In this document: one piece after another, positions 5,773-12,563 of the stretch | Numbering within the stretch: position 1 is the first letter of the stretch | Layout: the number at the start of each line of letters is the position of its first letter | DNA from: Desulfobulbaceae bacterium | GTDB lineage: Bacteria; Desulfobacterota; Desulfobulbia; Desulfobulbales; SURF-16 | DNA: 12,563 bases | Assembly: GCA_024763495.1 (NCBI GenBank) | Contig: JANTFJ010000035.1 | Location: 1-12,563, forward strand | Direction of reading: 5' to 3' | The notes under the pieces: model-generated | What the model was told of the DNA's origin: nothing | Seen by the model: the letters and a program-made list of their open reading frames with translations, nothing else | Database searches by the model: none | Translations under genes and position numbers: made by a program

Positions 5773-7236
5773 ATGGATAACACGACCAGAGCATGTGACT
5801 TTGTTATTTTCGGTGCCATGGGAGATTTATGCCGCCGAAAACTTATTACCTCAATTTATCATCTTGAGAGAGCGAAACTGCTGGATGATGACAGCAGAAT
5901 TATCGGCGTTGCCCGGCGGGATGAAACAACTCCGTCTTTTATTGATAAAATGCTGGCCAGCCTGAAACAATTTTTAAACTGGGACATTGAGCCGGAAGCC
6001 TGGCAGCGACTGGCGGAACGTTTTATTTATGTCAAGATCAATCTCGATAAACCTGACGAATATTACCAGCTACATGATGTGCTTGATCTTGAGAAAAGAG
6101 TTACGGTTAATTATTTTGCTGTGCCGCCCTCTGCTTTCGGCGATATTTGTAAAGGCTTGAACGATGCAAAAATAATTACGGAAAACACCAGGGTTGTTCT
6201 GGAAAAACCAATTGGTCACGATTTTGCCTCATCTGTGGAAATTAATGATGCGGTTGCTGCTGTTTTCGCTGAAAAACAGATTTATCGTATTGACCACTAC
6301 CTGGGTAAGGAAACTGTCCAGAATCTTCTGGCCCTGCGTTTTGCCAACTCTATTTTCACTACCAACTGGGATCACAACACTATTGATCATGTCCAGATTA
6401 CTGTGGCTGAAGAAGTAGGTATTGAAGGACGATGGGGATATTTTGATAAATCCGGCCAGTTGCGGGACATGGTGCAGAATCATCTCCTGCAGATTTTGAC
6501 CTTTATTGCCATGGAACCCCCGGTCAGGCTTGAAAGTGACAGCATTCGCAATGAAAAGCTCAAGGTTCTCAAGGCACTGCGTCCTATTACTATTGACAAT
6601 ATTGATTCTAAAACGGTTCGAGGCCAGTATACCGCCGGTTTTTTAAAGGGCGGCCCTGTTCCAGGTTACAATGAAGAAAAGGGGGCAAAAGGTGAAAGCG
6701 GTACTGAAACCTTTGTTGCCCTTCGGGTAGACATTGACAACTGGCGCTGGGCCGATGTCCCCTTCTACCTTCGAACCGCCAAACGGATGCCGACCAAACT
6801 TTCCGAGGTGGTAATCGTCTTTAAACAACTCCCCCACAATATCTTTGGCAAGAGTAATAGAAAATTATCGCCTAACAAATTAATTATTCGGCTCCAGCCC
6901 CATGAAGGAGTTGAAATCATGATGCTTAACAAGGTGCCGGGTATTGACGAAGGTGTAAAGTTACAGCAGACCATGCTTGATTTAAGTTTTTCCGAAGTAT
7001 TCAAGGTTGAAAGGATTGCTGATGCCTATGAACGATTGATTCTTGAAGCCATGCGCGGTAACCAGGCCCTGTTTATCAGCAGGGATGAGGTGGAAGAGGC
7101 CTGGACCTGGATTGATTCCATCCAGGATGCCTGGGCTGAACTTAACGAGCAGCCCAAATTTTATCCGGCCGGAACCTGGGGCCCGGTGGCCGCGGTTACC
7201 CTGCTGGCCAAGGATGGGCGGGAGTGGGAGGAATAG
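5773..7236 (+). CDS. zwf: glucose-6-phosphate dehydrogenase
   Basis: This enzyme oxidises glucose-6-phosphate to 6-phosphogluconolactone with NAD(P)+, the entry to the pentose phosphate and Entner-Doudoroff routes in the cytoplasm. The 487-residue length is typical. The dinucleotide-binding motif FVIFGAMGDLCRRKL (10-24) sits at the N-terminus, with GAMGDLCRR instead of the commoner GASGDLAKR. The substrate-binding signature RIDHYLGKE lies at 172-180. GYFDKSGQLRDMVQNHLLQ (222-240) contains His237, which corresponds to the catalytic base of the family. AAGGA at 5760-5764, eight bases before the ATG, sets the start. A 5-bp complement (TCCTT, 5751-5755) could weakly mask it. The next gene, pgl, starts 10 bases after the stop and encodes the following enzyme. 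Cofactor preference cannot be read reliably. Confidence 0.97.
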   Translation: MDNTTRACDFVIFGAMGDLCRRKLITSIYHLERAKLLDDDSRIIGVARRDETTPSFIDKMLASLKQFLNWDIEPEAWQRLAERFIYVKINLDKPDEYYQLHDVLDLEKRVTVNYFAVPPSAFGDICKGLNDAKIITENTRVVLEKPIGHDFASSVEINDAVAAVFAEKQIYRIDHYLGKETVQNLLALRFANSIFTTNWDHNTIDHVQITVAEEVGIEGRWGYFDKSGQLRDMVQNHLLQILTFIAMEPPVRLESDSIRNEKLKVLKALRPITIDNIDSKTVRGQYTAGFLKGGPVPGYNEEKGAKGESGTETFVALRVDIDNWRWADVPFYLRTAKRMPTKLSEVVIVFKQLPHNIFGKSNRKLSPNKLIIRLQPHEGVEIMMLNKVPGIDEGVKLQQTMLDLSFSEVFKVERIADAYERLILEAMRGNQALFISRDEVEEAWTWIDSIQDAWAELNEQPKFYPAGTWGPVAAVTLLAKDGREWEE

Positions 7237-7246
7237 ATAATAATCA

Positions 7247-7951
7247 ATGGCAATTAATATGGAATTTCATGAACTTACTGATCCTGCTGAACTTGCCGGA
7301 AAATTAGCCGCCAGGGTGGCGGCATTGCTTTCTGACGCAGTTAAAGATAAAGGCCGGGCCACCCTTGTTGTTTCCGGCGGTTCAACTCCTGTCCCCTTTT
7401 TTATCTCCCTGGCCGCGAAAAATATTGACTGGGCCAGGGTTATCATTACCCTGGCCGATGAACGCTGGCTACCTCCCTCCGATCCTGACAGCAATGAAGG
7501 ACTGGTTAAACGTCATCTCCTTGTAAAGCGGGCCGCAGCCGCTCATTTTATTAAATTGTATACCGGCGCTGGTTCGGCTGTTGAGGCGGAGCAGGAATGT
7601 GACGCGCGAATTGCCGCTATGGGACTGCCTTTTGATGTGCTTGTCCTGGGCATGGGTAATGACGGTCATACCGCTTCTCTTTTTCCGGGTGCCGCAAACC
7701 TGGCAGCTGCCGTAAATATGGAGTCGGGAAAGTTATGTATGGCAATAACCCCGCCGGCCGCGTCTCATGAAAGGATGACCTTGACCCTGCCTGCCCTGGT
7801 CCAGGCAAAAAATATTTTTCTGCATCTTACCGGCCCGGAGAAAAAACAAATTCTGGATAAGGCCCTGGAAAGCGGACCTTGTGAGGATATGCCTGTTCGT
7901 TATATTTTTTCCAGGATGAAGCAGCCCATAAAAGTTTACTGGTCACCTTAA
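7247..7951 (+). CDS. pgl: 6-phosphogluconolactonase (DevB type)
   Basis: Pgl hydrolyses 6-phosphogluconolactone, the product of Zwf, to 6-phosphogluconate. The 234-residue protein shows the glucosamine-6-phosphate-isomerase-like fold signatures: LVVSGGSTPVPFF (40-52), TLADERWLPPSDPDSNEGLV (68-87), VLVLGMGNDGHTASLFPG (131-148, with the catalytic-region His141) and the late segment AITPPAASHERMTLTLPAL (166-184). These fit the DevB/SOL lactonase family rather than NagB. The start is ATG 7247, preceded by GGAGGA about 14 bases upstream inside the end of zwf. ATG 7259 is an alternative with no binding site. The 10-base gap to zwf indicates one transcript. A 600-base repeat-filled gap follows before edd. 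Confidence 0.95.
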   Translation: MAINMEFHELTDPAELAGKLAARVAALLSDAVKDKGRATLVVSGGSTPVPFFISLAAKNIDWARVIITLADERWLPPSDPDSNEGLVKRHLLVKRAAAAHFIKLYTGAGSAVEAEQECDARIAAMGLPFDVLVLGMGNDGHTASLFPGAANLAAAVNMESGKLCMAITPPAASHERMTLTLPALVQAKNIFLHLTGPEKKQILDKALESGPCEDMPVRYIFSRMKQPIKVYWSP

Positions 7952-8071
7952 AGTCGGCTGACATACAATTGATAACTGATCACCGGGCGAAGCGCCAATA
8001 TGCCAGTAATCCTCTGCTATGTAAGCGGCCTGTCAATCTAACGCGGGCATTATTCTCAACCCGGGAAAAAC
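7952..8071. other. intergenic sequence after pgl, no gene
   Basis: I find no gene or clear terminator here. An 11-base word TGCTATGTAAG (8015-8025) recurs inverted at 12458-12468 downstream of glk, hinting at a further degraded repeat. It is the first part of the 600-base gap (7952-8551) between pgl and edd. Confidence 0.35.
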
Positions 8072-8079
8072 CTAACCTC

Positions 8080-8189
8080 CCTGTAGGAGCACCCCAAGGG
8101 CATTTTCTCCGGGCACCCAGCCCTCTGGGCGATAAAACATGAAGCAAAGCTCATAGCATGAATCGCCCAGAGGGCTGGGCTCCTACAGG
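8080..8189. repeat. REP-like long hairpin
   Basis: Outer arms CCTGTAGGAGC (8080-8090) and GCTCCTACAGG (8179-8189) are perfectly complementary. Inner arms 8116-8133 (CCCAGCCCTCTGGGCGAT) and 8162-8179 are also perfectly complementary. A 25-base insertion on the left side (8091-8115) has no partner. The structure is larger and richer than a terminator, has no T run, and resembles the extragenic palindromes containing GTAGGAGC that are scattered in many proteobacterial genomes. It separates pgl from edd. Confidence 0.75.
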
Positions 8190-8223
8190 AACAGTAACAT
8201 TGTTCAGCGGTTAACTAATTGAC

Positions 8224-8240
8224 TCAACTTTCGGAGTTGA
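8224..8240. other. small hairpin with TTCGG loop
   Basis: TCAACT and AGTTGA flank TTCGG, a stable tetraloop-like arrangement. It is followed by AT-rich sequence but no T run. It could be a weak or degraded terminator; the role is unknown. Confidence 0.25.
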
Positions 8241-8284
8241 TATAATTGATTGAAATTATTTAATATAATTGAACAAATTCGTCT

Positions 8285-8416
8285 GTCATTCCGGCATGTT
8301 TTTAGCCGGAGGTAAGCGAGGACATGTAGTTGGCCGGAGGTAAGCGAGGAACGAGACTCCGATCCAGAAATCTGCTTAATGTCTTTAGATTCCGGCCAAC
8401 TACATGCCGGAATGAC
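8285..8416. repeat. nested hairpin element with a 28-bp tandem duplication
   Basis: Outer arms GTCATTCCGGCATG (8285-8298) and CATGCCGGAATGAC (8403-8416) are perfectly complementary. A second pair, CATGTAGTTGGCCGGA (8323-8338) with 8391-8406, is also perfect and shares CATG with the outer right arm, so the two stems compete. The units 8295-8322 and 8323-8350 are tandem copies of 28 bases with 25 identical. The outer palindrome is of the ATTCCGG type common between genes in several bacterial lineages. A related fragment lies at 5518-5622. Confidence 0.75.
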
Positions 8417-8551
8417 GTGATAGAAATTGTCCAAATTTTAGCAGACCTACGATTTGGGTGCCGCCACCACATATGGAGAAGTTACCAAAAATCAAAACAA
8501 AAAATTGTTTAGACAATGGCCGTAAGCGCCTAATCAGGGGAAAAACAAAAA

Positions 8552-10384
8552 ATGAACTCCAGAATAAAAAAAATTACCGAGAGAATCATCAGCCGCAGCA
8601 GTAAAAGCCGAAATAATTATCTGAAACGAATTGCCAAGGCAAGAGAGTGCCTGAAAAACAGGCCGTTCCGCCATTGTCTGCCCTGCAGCAATCTGGCTCA
8701 CGGCATGGCGGTCTGCGACAGGGAAGAAGCAAAGGCCATGCGCGGTGAAGTACCTGACATCGGCATAATTACCGCATATAATGATATGCTGTCCGCCCAT
8801 AATCCTTTTGAAAACTATCCGCAGCTGCTGAAAGATGAGGTTGCCGAAACCGGAGGCGTGGCCCAGGTAGCAGGAGGAGTGCCGGCCATGTGTGACGGCG
8901 TTACCCAGGGTGAACCGGGCATGGATTTAAGCCTGGTAAGTCGTGATGTCATTGCCATGTCGGTAGTCATCGGTCTGTCCCATAACCTGTTTGACGGAGC
9001 CATGCTGCTGGGGATGTGTGATAAAATCATGCCGGGAATGTTAATGGGCGGCCTGCAATTCGGTCATCTGCCCATGATCATGGTTCCAACCGGCCCCATG
9101 CCTTCAGGGATTGCCAACCGGGAAAAGGCAAAGGCCAGGGAAGATTTCGCCCAGGGAAAAATTGACCGGCAGGCAATGCTGGAAATTGAAACCAGATCTT
9201 ACCACAGTCCCGGCACCTGTACTTTCTATGGAACCGCCAACAGCAACCAGCTCCTGGCCGAGGTTATGGGACTTCATCTGCCCGGCGCTTCCTTTGTCCA
9301 TCCCGGAACGCCCTTACGTGAGGCACTGACCAGGGCGGCCGGTCAGCGGATTGTCCACCTGACCCATCTTGCTGAAAATTATATGCCTGTTGGCCGGATG
9401 ATCAGTGAAAAAACTATTGTCAACGCTGTTGTTGCCCTGCTGGCTACCGGCGGCTCAACTAATGAGACCATGCATATTGTCGCTGTGGCCAGGGCTGCCG
9501 GTATTACTGTTAACTGGGATGATTTTTCTGATCTTTCCGAGGTTACGCCCTTTATTACTAAAATTTACCCTAATGGCCCGGCTGATATTAATGGTTTTCA
9601 GGAGGCTGGAGGGGTGGCTGCCCTGGTTAATGAACTGTTAACCGGCGGCTACCTGCATAACGAGGTGGATACAGTGGCCGGACCTGGTCTGGAACGATAC
9701 ACCAGGCTGCCTGAACTTAAAAACGGGAAACTGGCATACAGCGCTGAACCGGCCAAATCCCTTGACCGGGAGGTGATTGCCCCGGCATCTAAGCCCTTTG
9801 ATGCCGGCGGAGGACTGAAACTTGTGGCCGGCAATCTGGGCCGGGCCGTGATTAAGACCTCTCCCCTGGCCGATGGAGCCAGGACAGTGGTTGAGGCTCC
9901 GGCACTTGTTTTTAACGATCAACATGACTTGTTCAAGGCCTTTGAAGATGGTAAACTTGATCGTGACCTGGTGGCGGTTGTTCGTTTTCAGGGGCCCAGG
10001 GGCAATGGAATGCCGGAACTGCATAAGGTTATTACCCCCTTGAGCATTATTATGGATAGAGGCTTTGCTGCCGCCCTGGTTACTGACGGCAGGTTATCCG
10101 GGGCCTCAGGCAAAGTGCCTTCGGCTATTCATCTCCATCCTGAAGCTTGTCGGGGGGGCCTGCTGGCCAAAATTATGGATGGTGACATTATTCGCCTCGA
10201 CACCGCAAAGGGGCTGCTGGAACTGAAAGTGGATGAAGATGAACTGGCAGGAAGAGAAAATGTCGTGATCAGCCTTGAGGATAAACATTATGGCATGGGC
10301 CGCCAGATTTTTTCTCCATTACGTCGCAGCCTGACGAGTGCCGAGAAAGGAGGCAGTTCCATTTTTACCTATACAGAGGAGTAA
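8552..10384 (+). CDS. edd: phosphogluconate dehydratase (Entner-Doudoroff)
   Basis: Edd dehydrates 6-phosphogluconate to 2-keto-3-deoxy-6-phosphogluconate using an iron-sulfur cluster. The 610-residue length and the N-terminal CSNLAHGMAVC match Edd rather than the shorter dihydroxy-acid dehydratase IlvD. Conserved stretches include GGVPAMCDGVTQGEPGMDLS (108-127, Cys114), LGMCDKIMPGML (153-164, Cys156) and GTCTFYGTANSNQ (221-233, Cys223) followed by LHLPGASFVHPGTPLREALT. Cys156 and Cys223 line up with the cluster cysteines of the E. coli enzyme. C-terminal VTDGRLSGASGKVPSAIHLH is also typical. AGGGG lies about 11 bases before the ATG. eda follows seven bases after the stop, forming the classic edd-eda pair. 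The gap before it is filled with repeats, so a separate promoter may exist, but I cannot identify one. Confidence 0.97.
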   Translation: MNSRIKKITERIISRSSKSRNNYLKRIAKARECLKNRPFRHCLPCSNLAHGMAVCDREEAKAMRGEVPDIGIITAYNDMLSAHNPFENYPQLLKDEVAETGGVAQVAGGVPAMCDGVTQGEPGMDLSLVSRDVIAMSVVIGLSHNLFDGAMLLGMCDKIMPGMLMGGLQFGHLPMIMVPTGPMPSGIANREKAKAREDFAQGKIDRQAMLEIETRSYHSPGTCTFYGTANSNQLLAEVMGLHLPGASFVHPGTPLREALTRAAGQRIVHLTHLAENYMPVGRMISEKTIVNAVVALLATGGSTNETMHIVAVARAAGITVNWDDFSDLSEVTPFITKIYPNGPADINGFQEAGGVAALVNELLTGGYLHNEVDTVAGPGLERYTRLPELKNGKLAYSAEPAKSLDREVIAPASKPFDAGGGLKLVAGNLGRAVIKTSPLADGARTVVEAPALVFNDQHDLFKAFEDGKLDRDLVAVVRFQGPRGNGMPELHKVITPLSIIMDRGFAAALVTDGRLSGASGKVPSAIHLHPEACRGGLLAKIMDGDIIRLDTAKGLLELKVDEDELAGRENVVISLEDKHYGMGRQIFSPLRRSLTSAEKGGSSIFTYTEE

Positions 10385-10391
10385 TACATTA

Positions 10392-11030
10392 ATGAAACCG
10401 GCAAGAAACTGGAGAATATCTCCGAGTGAAGTTCTGGGCAGCAGTCAGGTCATACCGGTAATGGTAATCAGGAAACCGGAGCATGCCGTTCCTCTGGCAA
10501 AATCGCTGCTGGCCGGGGGAATCAAGGTTCTGGAAATAACCTTAAGAACACCGGTGGCTCTTGATGCTGTTCGTCTGATAAGCCGGGATGTGCCCGAGGC
10601 TGTTGTCGGCGCCGGCACTGTCCTTAATCCTGAAGACCTTGCCGCCGTGGCTGAAGCCGGCGCTGTTTTTGCCATCAGTCCGGGTCTGACCCCGGAACTT
10701 CTGGAGGCAGCCAACATGGGGGACATTGCGCTTATCCCCGGTATTTCAACTGTTTCTGAATTAATGTCCGGGCTGAATAAAGGATACACAAACTTTAAAT
10801 TCTTTCCGGCCGCTGCCGCCGGCGGGATAAACATGCTGAAATCAATTGCCGGCCCCTTCCCTGATATTACTTTTTGTCCTACCGGAGGTATTTCGCCGAA
10901 AAATTATAAAGATTACCTGGCCCTGGAAAATGTCGCCTGTGTCGGCGGATCCTGGCTGGTTCCGGCTGAGGCTGTTGATCGGGAGGACTGGGACAAAATT
11001 ACCAGGCTGGCCAGGGAGGCCTTATCCTGA
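10392..11030 (+). CDS. eda: KDPG aldolase (2-keto-3-deoxy-6-phosphogluconate aldolase)
   Basis: Eda splits KDPG into pyruvate and glyceraldehyde-3-phosphate, the last Entner-Doudoroff step. From ATG 10392 the protein has 212 residues, close to the 213 of the E. coli enzyme, and aligns through its length. IPVMVIRKPEHAVPLAKSLL is followed by GGIKVLEITLRTP (42-54; Glu48 corresponds to the general acid/base), VGAGTVLNPEDL, AISPGLTPELLEAA, and NFKFFPAAAAGG (134-145) with Lys136 as the Schiff-base lysine. I chose 10392, preceded by GAGGAG ten bases upstream at the end of edd, over the in-frame ATG 10338, which lies inside edd and would add 18 unrelated residues. A repeat element begins 25 bases after its stop. 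Confidence 0.96.
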   Translation: MKPARNWRISPSEVLGSSQVIPVMVIRKPEHAVPLAKSLLAGGIKVLEITLRTPVALDAVRLISRDVPEAVVGAGTVLNPEDLAAVAEAGAVFAISPGLTPELLEAANMGDIALIPGISTVSELMSGLNKGYTNFKFFPAAAAGGINMLKSIAGPFPDITFCPTGGISPKNYKDYLALENVACVGGSWLVPAEAVDREDWDKITRLAREALS

Positions 11031-11054
11031 AAACGCTAAGTCAACTTTCACTTT

Positions 11055-11281
11055 AGGGCTCGCTCAAAAAGATAGCGATCAATAAACCACACCTTGACTT
11101 TTGGGAAGGCTCGGCCTGTAAGCGTTTCAGGGATGCCGCCATGTGCCCGTTTCAACGCTCGCGATAATACATCAGGTATATCGCGGCGTTTAAACGGGTA
11201 CAGGGTGGTGTTCATGGAGCGCTTACCTCAAAAACAACTTCACAACACCTCATCTCTTTGAATTTATTTCTGAGTGAGGCC
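11055..11281. mobile_element. 227-bp inverted-repeat-bounded non-coding element (MITE-like)
   Basis: The left end AGGGCTCGCTCAAAAA (11055-11070) and the right end TTATTTCTGAGTGAGGCC (11264-11281) are imperfect inverted copies and match the ends listed at 240, 271, 2922-2975 and 5694. No reading frame in it looks coding. The interior is largely a long imperfect hairpin (11118-11226). It fills most of the 344 bases between eda and glk. Miniature-transposon status is inferred from structure and copy number within the window; clear target-site duplications were not established. Confidence 0.55.
11118..11226. repeat. 109-nt imperfect hairpin inside the eda-glk element
   Basis: GTAAGCG (11118-11124) pairs with CGCTTAC (11220-11226). 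The central arms CCCGTTTCAACGCTCGCGATA and TATCGCGGCGTTTAAACGGG pair with few mismatches. The intermediate GATGCCGCCATGTG pairs with TACAGGGTGGTGTTC with several mismatches. The loop is about ten bases around 11165-11176. The right arm recurs at about 425-486 in front of the DUF255 gene. Confidence 0.7.
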
Positions 11282-11374
11282 TGGGTGGGTTAAAACTCCC
11301 TCACAGGGCTAACGCTTAGGGACTTAAATATTGCAAAGATTTACTCCTTGGTGAACGGGGTTACAACGCTTAAT

Positions 11375-12376
11375 ATGAAAAAATACATCCTGGCTGGTGA
11401 TATTGGGGGAACCAAGACAACTCTGGGCATTTATCCGGTCGATGAACTACCCTGCCCTGCCCTCTACAGGCAGCAATTTACAAATGCTGAAGCAAAAGGA
11501 CTTGACCGGCTGATTGACGATTTTCTCCGCCAAACGGAAATTTCCCCATCATCAGCCTGTTTCGGAGTTGCCGGGCCGGTGCTGAACAACCAGGTTCGGA
11601 TGACTAACCTTAACTGGTTTATTGACGGCGCTCATTTAAAAGAAAAATTTGCTTTCAAACAGGTAAAGCTGATAAATGATCTGGCGGCAACAGCCATGGG
11701 CGCGGTTATCCTGCCGGAAAATAATTTAAGCGCCTTAAACCGCGGCAATCCGGTTCCTGGAGCAAATATTGCCGTTATCGCTCCGGGAACCGGGCTCGGA
11801 GAGGCTTTTGTTCTTCAGCGGGATAATAAATACTTTCCCCAGGCCACAGAAGGCGGTCATGCCAGTTTCGCTCCCCGCAATAATCTCCAGATTGAATTGC
11901 TGCAATATTTACTCAGCAGGCAAAGTCATGTCTCCGAGGAACAGGTCTGTTCCGGAATGGGGCTGCCTGTTCTCTATGACTTCCTTACCAGCCATTTCTC
12001 CCCTCCCCCATGGCTGGCTGAACAACTGGACAGGTCAGACGATAAGACCCCGGTTATTGTCAATGCCGCCCTGGGGGCAGTTAATAATCAGAAAAAATGT
12101 GATATTGCCATTAATACCCTGCAACTGTTTGTTGATATCCTGGCTGCTGAAACAGCCAACCTGGCCTTGAAAACCCTGGCAACCGGCGGCATTTTTATAG
12201 GCGGCGGCATCATTCCCCGCATTCTGTCCTTTCTTGATTCCCGCAAATTTATGACAATTTTCTGCCGAGGGATCTACCGGGAGATGCTGAACGGCATTCC
12301 CATTCATATAATTACTAACCAGGACACTGCTTTGCTTGGTGCGGCGGTTTCCCTGATTCAATCAGAAAAATTATAG
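11375..12376 (+). CDS. glk: glucokinase (bacterial Glk family)
   Basis: Glk phosphorylates glucose with ATP to glucose-6-phosphate, the substrate of Zwf in the same block. From ATG 11375 the protein has 333 residues. It shows the actin-like ATPase landmarks of the Glk family: LAGDIGGTKTTLGIY (6-20), CFGVAGPV (62-69), TNLNW (77-81), KLINDLAATAMG (98-109, with catalytic Asp102), IAPGTGLGEAF (135-145), EGGHASFAP (159-167) and near the end GGIFIGGGIIPRIL. ATG 11375 is preferred because the family begins directly with the phosphate-binding strand. TTG 11348 or GTG 11351 in frame would add nine or eight residues, and no start has a strong binding site. It lies 344 bases after eda behind a repeat element, so it may be transcribed separately. 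Confidence 0.93.
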   Translation: MKKYILAGDIGGTKTTLGIYPVDELPCPALYRQQFTNAEAKGLDRLIDDFLRQTEISPSSACFGVAGPVLNNQVRMTNLNWFIDGAHLKEKFAFKQVKLINDLAATAMGAVILPENNLSALNRGNPVPGANIAVIAPGTGLGEAFVLQRDNKYFPQATEGGHASFAPRNNLQIELLQYLLSRQSHVSEEQVCSGMGLPVLYDFLTSHFSPPPWLAEQLDRSDDKTPVIVNAALGAVNNQKKCDIAINTLQLFVDILAAETANLALKTLATGGIFIGGGIIPRILSFLDSRKFMTIFCRGIYREMLNGIPIHIITNQDTALLGAAVSLIQSEKL

Positions 12377-12563
12377 TAACTATTCAGCTGCACTTTATCC
12401 GGAGTCGAAGTTTATGCCCTGTTTTTAAGGGTGCTTACCCAGGCGTGATACTGCTGTCTTACATAGCATTAGTCCCTTAGAATTAATTTTCGTGTTTTTT
12501 ATGGCAAGAAATTGAAAACTTTCTTTGAAATAAACAACTTGCATCTACTGTTAAGGGACTTAT
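12376..12563. repeat. repeat-rich sequence after glk
   Basis: GTAACTATTCAG (12376-12387) begins on the last base of the glk stop and is identical to 5460-5471. CGAAGTTTATGCCC (12406-12419) matches, inverted, 5584-5597. AGTCCCTTA (12471-12479) is the inverted complement of TAAGGGACT (12552-12560), and a similar TTAGGGACTTA lies before glk at 11317. No gene is seen in these 188 bases. Whether the inverted pair belongs to an insertion sequence running past the window end cannot be told. Confidence 0.45.

Noticed and set aside
8285..8416. CRISPR array in the pgl-edd gap
   Set aside because: There are only two tandem 28-base units with no spacer between them, inside a palindromic element; no cas gene is near.
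9638..10024. 128-codon open frame on the - strand inside edd, and similar antisense frames in other genes
   Set aside because: These are shadows of strongly supported genes, with no family motif or binding site of their own.
10338..10391. Longer eda start at ATG 10338
   Set aside because: It would overlap the end of edd by 47 bases and add 18 residues absent from KDPG aldolases; ATG 10392 has GAGGAG at proper spacing.
11348..11374. TTG 11348 or GTG 11351 as the glk start
   Set aside because: The extra residues are not part of the glucokinase fold and no binding site precedes them; ATG 11375 gives the family's usual beginning.

Overview
The window looks like a bacterial chromosome of moderate GC content. 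It is most likely from Desulfobacterota (the former deltaproteobacteria) or a close relative. This is an inference from codon use, from intergenic repeats of the 'GTCATTCCGGCATG' hairpin kind, and from the mix of genes. No rRNA, tRNA or clade-specific marker is present, so the taxonomy is uncertain.

Left part (1-4887): the window opens in the last 86 codons of a KefB/KefC-like cation:proton antiporter. A run of four genes on the + strand follows: a DUF255/YyaL thioredoxin-domain protein, a stand-alone RibD-C/DHFR-like reductase joined to it by a TAATG stop/start overlap, a PP-loop ATPase with two CxxC pairs, and an archaeal-type GTP cyclohydrolase (MptA/FolE2 superfamily). The last three suggest a small pterin- or deazapurine-type pathway starting from GTP. 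Its product cannot be named from sequence. About 155 bases between the PP-loop gene and mptA look like decayed or unannotated coding sequence.

Middle (4877-5772): the 3' end of mptA runs convergently into a remnant of a transposase-type helix-turn-helix C-terminus on the - strand. Then come a perfect 17-bp-stem terminator hairpin, an AT-rich stretch and several intergenic repeat fragments.

Right part (5773-12376): a complete gene set for the oxidative Entner-Doudoroff route from glucose to pyruvate plus glyceraldehyde-3-phosphate, all on the + strand: zwf, pgl, edd, eda and glk. zwf-pgl and edd-eda are tightly packed pairs. The pairs are separated by a 600-base gap filled with two large hairpin repeats. 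glk is separated from eda by a 227-bp inverted-repeat-bounded element.

The most unusual feature at DNA level is the density of small non-coding repeats: an element family with ends like GGCTCRCTCAAAAATAA (six recognisable ends), a long imperfect hairpin (11118-11226) with a half copy upstream of the DUF255 gene, a GTAACTRTTCAG motif (four copies plus a variant), and two hairpins in the pgl-edd gap. One element end supplies the last codons and stop of the antiporter gene. The transposase remnant is a possible, unproven, source of some of this mobility.
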